DNA from: Candidatus Poribacteria bacterium
GTDB taxonomy: Bacteria > Poribacteria > WGA-4E > WGA-3G
NCBI GenBank assembly: GCA_958295815.1
Contig: OY282374.1
Coordinates: forward strand, 1,012,856-1,076,855
Direction of reading: 5' to 3'
DNA: 64,000 nucleotides
The position numbers and the translations under genes are program-made. This document shows, one piece after another, positions 61,885 to 64,000 of this stretch; within the stretch, counting starts at the first letter, position 1; each line of letters opens with the position of its first letter. The notes under the pieces are model-generated. The model had not been told where the DNA came from, made no database searches, and worked only from the letters and a program-made list of their open reading frames with translations.

Positions 61885-61965
61885 CTTAATGTTGGCTCCG
61901 AGACATCATTTTTGGACTTTTGTAATCATTCGGAAATTTCTGTCAGAGGTTTTCCACATCTTGTT

Positions 61966-64000
61966 CTACTCGCCCATACCCATAGCTATCTGATAAGGCA
62001 TGAGGAGAAAAAGCCTGTGGCGCCTAAGTGTATTAATAAGTTTCAAAGTGTCGCTGAAGCCTCCGTACCGTGTGATAAGTGGGGGCATTGTAGTTTTATT
62101 CGCTCCGTCAGTGTATTCAGATGCAACTTGGTGTAGTGGGGCAGATATGAGTCGAAAATTGCTGAGAAATTGGGATGCCCATGTCTGTTCGGGGAAACGG
62201 ATTATCTCAACTGTTTTTTCTTGTAATCCAGCATATTCTTGTGCGATGGCAAGTGCCAAGCTTAAACCACCAAGCTCGTCTACCAATCCATTTTCATGTG
62301 CTTGTTTGCCTGACCAGATACGTCCACGCCCGAGGTTATCTACTTCTGATGGTGTTAGTTCGTCCCGTCCGAGAGCTACCTTTTTAATGAAGTCGTCATA
62401 GATTTCCTTAATCTGTTTCTGAATGATTTCCTGTTCTGACGGTGGATAGTCCCCAAAATCTGTGTAAAAATCGGCGTGTTCACCTCGTTTAAGGATTTCC
62501 TTTTGGATTCCTAATTTTTCGTAGAGCCCTTTCAGGCTATATTTACCGCTGATAACGCCAATAGACCCCGTAATTGTTCCCGGTTCAGCGACGATAACGT
62601 TTGCTGGCGCGGCAATATAATAGCCTCCTGATGCCGCTACGTCACCCATTGATACTACCAATGGTTTGATCTCGGTAAGTTGAACCAAGGCACGCCATAT
62701 AATGTCAGCGGCAGCAACGAGTCCACCTCCACTATCAATCCGCAGGACAACTGCTTTTATAGAGTCATCAATTTTCGCGTCCTCAATCGCTTCCACGATC
62801 GTATCAGCACCCATCACTTGTGTGCCTGTAAGCGGATCGATAAAGCTATCGCCTGTTACCATCAACCCTTTTGCTTCAATAATTGCAATTTTTGGCTGTG
62901 GAACTTGCCAATTCTGGATGTATACTCTGCTCTCTGCGTATTCATTAGGGGACACCAAGTCTGTGTGCTTATCAGTGAGTTCGGTTACTACCTCTACCAA
63001 CTCATCTTCATAGACAAGCCGATCAACGAGTTCAGTGTCGAAAGCTTGCTGAGCTGTATAGGGTCCCGCGTCGATACGTTTTTTGACGTCTTCAGGCGTC
63101 CACCCTCGTCCATTTGCGATGATCTCTACGAGTTGTTCATAGAGGTCGTCCAAAATGATGTTCTGAATTTCGCGCTCTGCTTCGGACATGTCCTTCCTTG
63201 TGAATGCGTCGGATCCGGATTTATATTCTCCGATATGTTCAAGGTCTGCTCTGATACCGAGCATGTCTAAGGCACCCTTGTAGAAGGAACGTTCTGTGCG
63301 CAGCCCGATCAACCGCACTTCCGCGGATGGGTGCATAAGGATACCGTCGCAGGTGGATGCGACAATGTAGTCGCCAGTGGAGCAGTTAGTGAGGTAGCAG
63401 ATGACGACACGTCCAGATTCTCTGAAATTCAAAATGGCATCTGCCATTTCCTGAAGTTGTGCCATGCCATAGCTGTTTCCATTGATACGCACGAGAATGC
63501 CAGCAATATCATCATCGGTTTTCGCGATGGATAGAACCTCTTTGAGAGAGCCCATCTGTAGGTCAAGAAACATGCGGCGGCGAGGAAGCTGCTTGGTTAC
63601 AGGAATATTGGAAAAATGAAAATAGCCAACACCAGTTTCTACTTCTCGGTTTTCGTCGAAGGTGTTGCCTGTTCCGATCCCCCAATTTCCAATGTTGATA
63701 CCAAAGCGGACATCAAAACTCAAATCACTGTTCAGTGTTCCGCGGAGCATGAGTTCTCGAATTGGGCGGACCTCCATAGCATAGCGGAGATCTATCCCCT
63801 CTACGCCTTGCGTTTTTTGCATGTCAATTGAGAGGGTTGTTCGCCATGTACCGGGACGGAGTGCTACCCCAAGATCGTATGTGCGTCCGAGTTTCTCACC
63901 CAACAATTTAGGCTGATTGAGGTCGCGCGCCATTGCGCCAATTGAGAGGTAACGCCGTCGGTACATTAGTCCAAGGGAGAGGGAATGGAACGTATCGTAG
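61966..64000 (-). CDS. sppA: SppA-family signal peptide peptidase fused to a barrel-like N-terminus (5' end outside window)
   Basis: The frame is open from 61966 to the right edge with no stop, so the true start lies beyond 64000 and at least 677 residues are visible. The visible first ~150 residues alternate polar and hydrophobic residues (YLSIGAMARDL, YDLGVALRPGTWRTTLSIDM, ELMLRGTLNS, SFDVRFGINIGNWGIGTG), the pattern of an outer-membrane barrel. The tandem SppA domains follow. The first half holds the Lys in HIGEYKSGSDAFTRKDMSEAE. The second half has VVLRIDSGGGLVAAADIIW, GDVAASGGYYIAAPANVIVAEPGTITGSIGVISGK with the Ser nucleophile, and SEVDNLGRGRIWSGKQAHENGLVDELGG. SppA cleaves leftover signal peptides. 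The barrel fusion is unusual and suggests an outer-membrane-linked protease. Confidence 0.88.
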   Translation of the reverse strand, partial: YDTFHSLSLGLMYRRRYLSIGAMARDLNQPKLLGEKLGRTYDLGVALRPGTWRTTLSIDMQKTQGVEGIDLRYAMEVRPIRELMLRGTLNSDLSFDVRFGINIGNWGIGTGNTFDENREVETGVGYFHFSNIPVTKQLPRRRMFLDLQMGSLKEVLSIAKTDDDIAGILVRINGNSYGMAQLQEMADAILNFRESGRVVICYLTNCSTGDYIVASTCDGILMHPSAEVRLIGLRTERSFYKGALDMLGIRADLEHIGEYKSGSDAFTRKDMSEAEREIQNIILDDLYEQLVEIIANGRGWTPEDVKKRIDAGPYTAQQAFDTELVDRLVYEDELVEVVTELTDKHTDLVSPNEYAESRVYIQNWQVPQPKIAIIEAKGLMVTGDSFIDPLTGTQVMGADTIVEAIEDAKIDDSIKAVVLRIDSGGGLVAAADIIWRALVQLTEIKPLVVSMGDVAASGGYYIAAPANVIVAEPGTITGSIGVISGKYSLKGLYEKLGIQKEILKRGEHADFYTDFGDYPPSEQEIIQKQIKEIYDDFIKKVALGRDELTPSEVDNLGRGRIWSGKQAHENGLVDELGGLSLALAIAQEYAGLQEKTVEIIRFPEQTWASQFLSNFRLISAPLHQVASEYTDGANKTTMPPLITRYGGFSDTLKLINTLRRHRLFLLMPYQIAMGMGE

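Noticed and set aside
1..64000. tRNA, rRNA and riboswitch genes, including tRNA-Sec
   Set aside because: No cloverleaf, rRNA core or known riboswitch core was recognised by eye on either strand. A covariance-model scan would be needed to exclude short ones.

Overview
The window looks like a chromosomal segment of a Candidatus Poribacteria-type genome (a sponge- or seawater-associated bacterium). This is an inference from gene content, not from a marker gene. The content is five phytanoyl-CoA dioxygenase-like proteins, a type I sulfatase, three Gfo/Idh/MocA oxidoreductases, two sugar-phosphate isomerase-type TIM barrels, two secreted LamG proteins with the same short C-terminal tail, ThuA, a CehA/McbA-type metallohydrolase and a TonB-dependent receptor. 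Moderate GC, Shine-Dalgarno-led genes and TTGAC/TATAAT-like promoters fit a diderm bacterium. Housekeeping genes (prs, gpmI, coaD, recX, alaS, larB, uppS, rsgA, thrB, pcm) are scattered among the catabolic genes.

Layout. 1-5151 (minus): SGNH hydrolase (cut by the window edge), isomerase, selenocysteine peroxiredoxin lipoprotein, sulfatase, PhyH and LamG. 5312-6250 (plus): a decayed UvrC-like gene. 6275-7156 (plus): two tandem lipoproteins whose heavy-metal-associated domains have an in-frame UGA in place of the first metal-binding Cys. 7289-8581: an IS200/IS605-type element with an apparently intact TnpB. 8705-17892 (minus): PhyH, glycosyltransferase, prs, gpmI, LamG, methyltransferase, a TIM-barrel protein, a two-repeat lipoprotein and a cyclase. 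18008-26302: DMT transporter, alcohol dehydrogenase-like gene, a six-copy 35-bp repeat, CehA/McbA-like protein, two Gfo/Idh/MocA genes, PhyH and an orphan ABC ATPase. 26638-38309 (mostly plus): TonB receptor, coaD, ThuA, recX-alaS, a YtxG/YtxH-like pair, larB and a compact ABC exporter. 38330-49753: Gfo/Idh/MocA, Fic protein with operator-like repeats, M42 peptidase, TIM-barrel/aldo-keto reductase/PhyH/PhyH cluster, DUF433-DUF5615 pair, sugar nucleotidyltransferase, rsgA, isomerase and uppS. 50072-64000: a polytopic membrane protein, a P-type ATPase-like protein with all catalytic motifs altered, thrB, an aminotransferase, a Ycf48-like protein, an FlgD/FnIII surface protein, a PorV/PorQ-like barrel, pcm and SppA fused to a barrel-like N-terminus (cut by the window edge).

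Main discovery. Three genes (1471-2118 minus, 6275-6670 plus, 6788-7156 plus) are each split by one in-frame UGA. In each the UGA sits at the first Cys of a CxxC motif and is followed 22-24 nt later by a perfect or near-perfect 7-bp hairpin with a GGN loop, the layout of a bacterial SECIS element. All three products have lipoprotein signals. The window may therefore hold a small envelope selenoproteome: a Sec peroxiredoxin and two Sec metal-binding proteins. No Sec machinery gene is in the window, so this rests on the sequence pattern. The second unusual gene is the 956-aa P-type ATPase-like protein, which keeps the fold but has lost the phosphorylation Asp and the other catalytic signatures.
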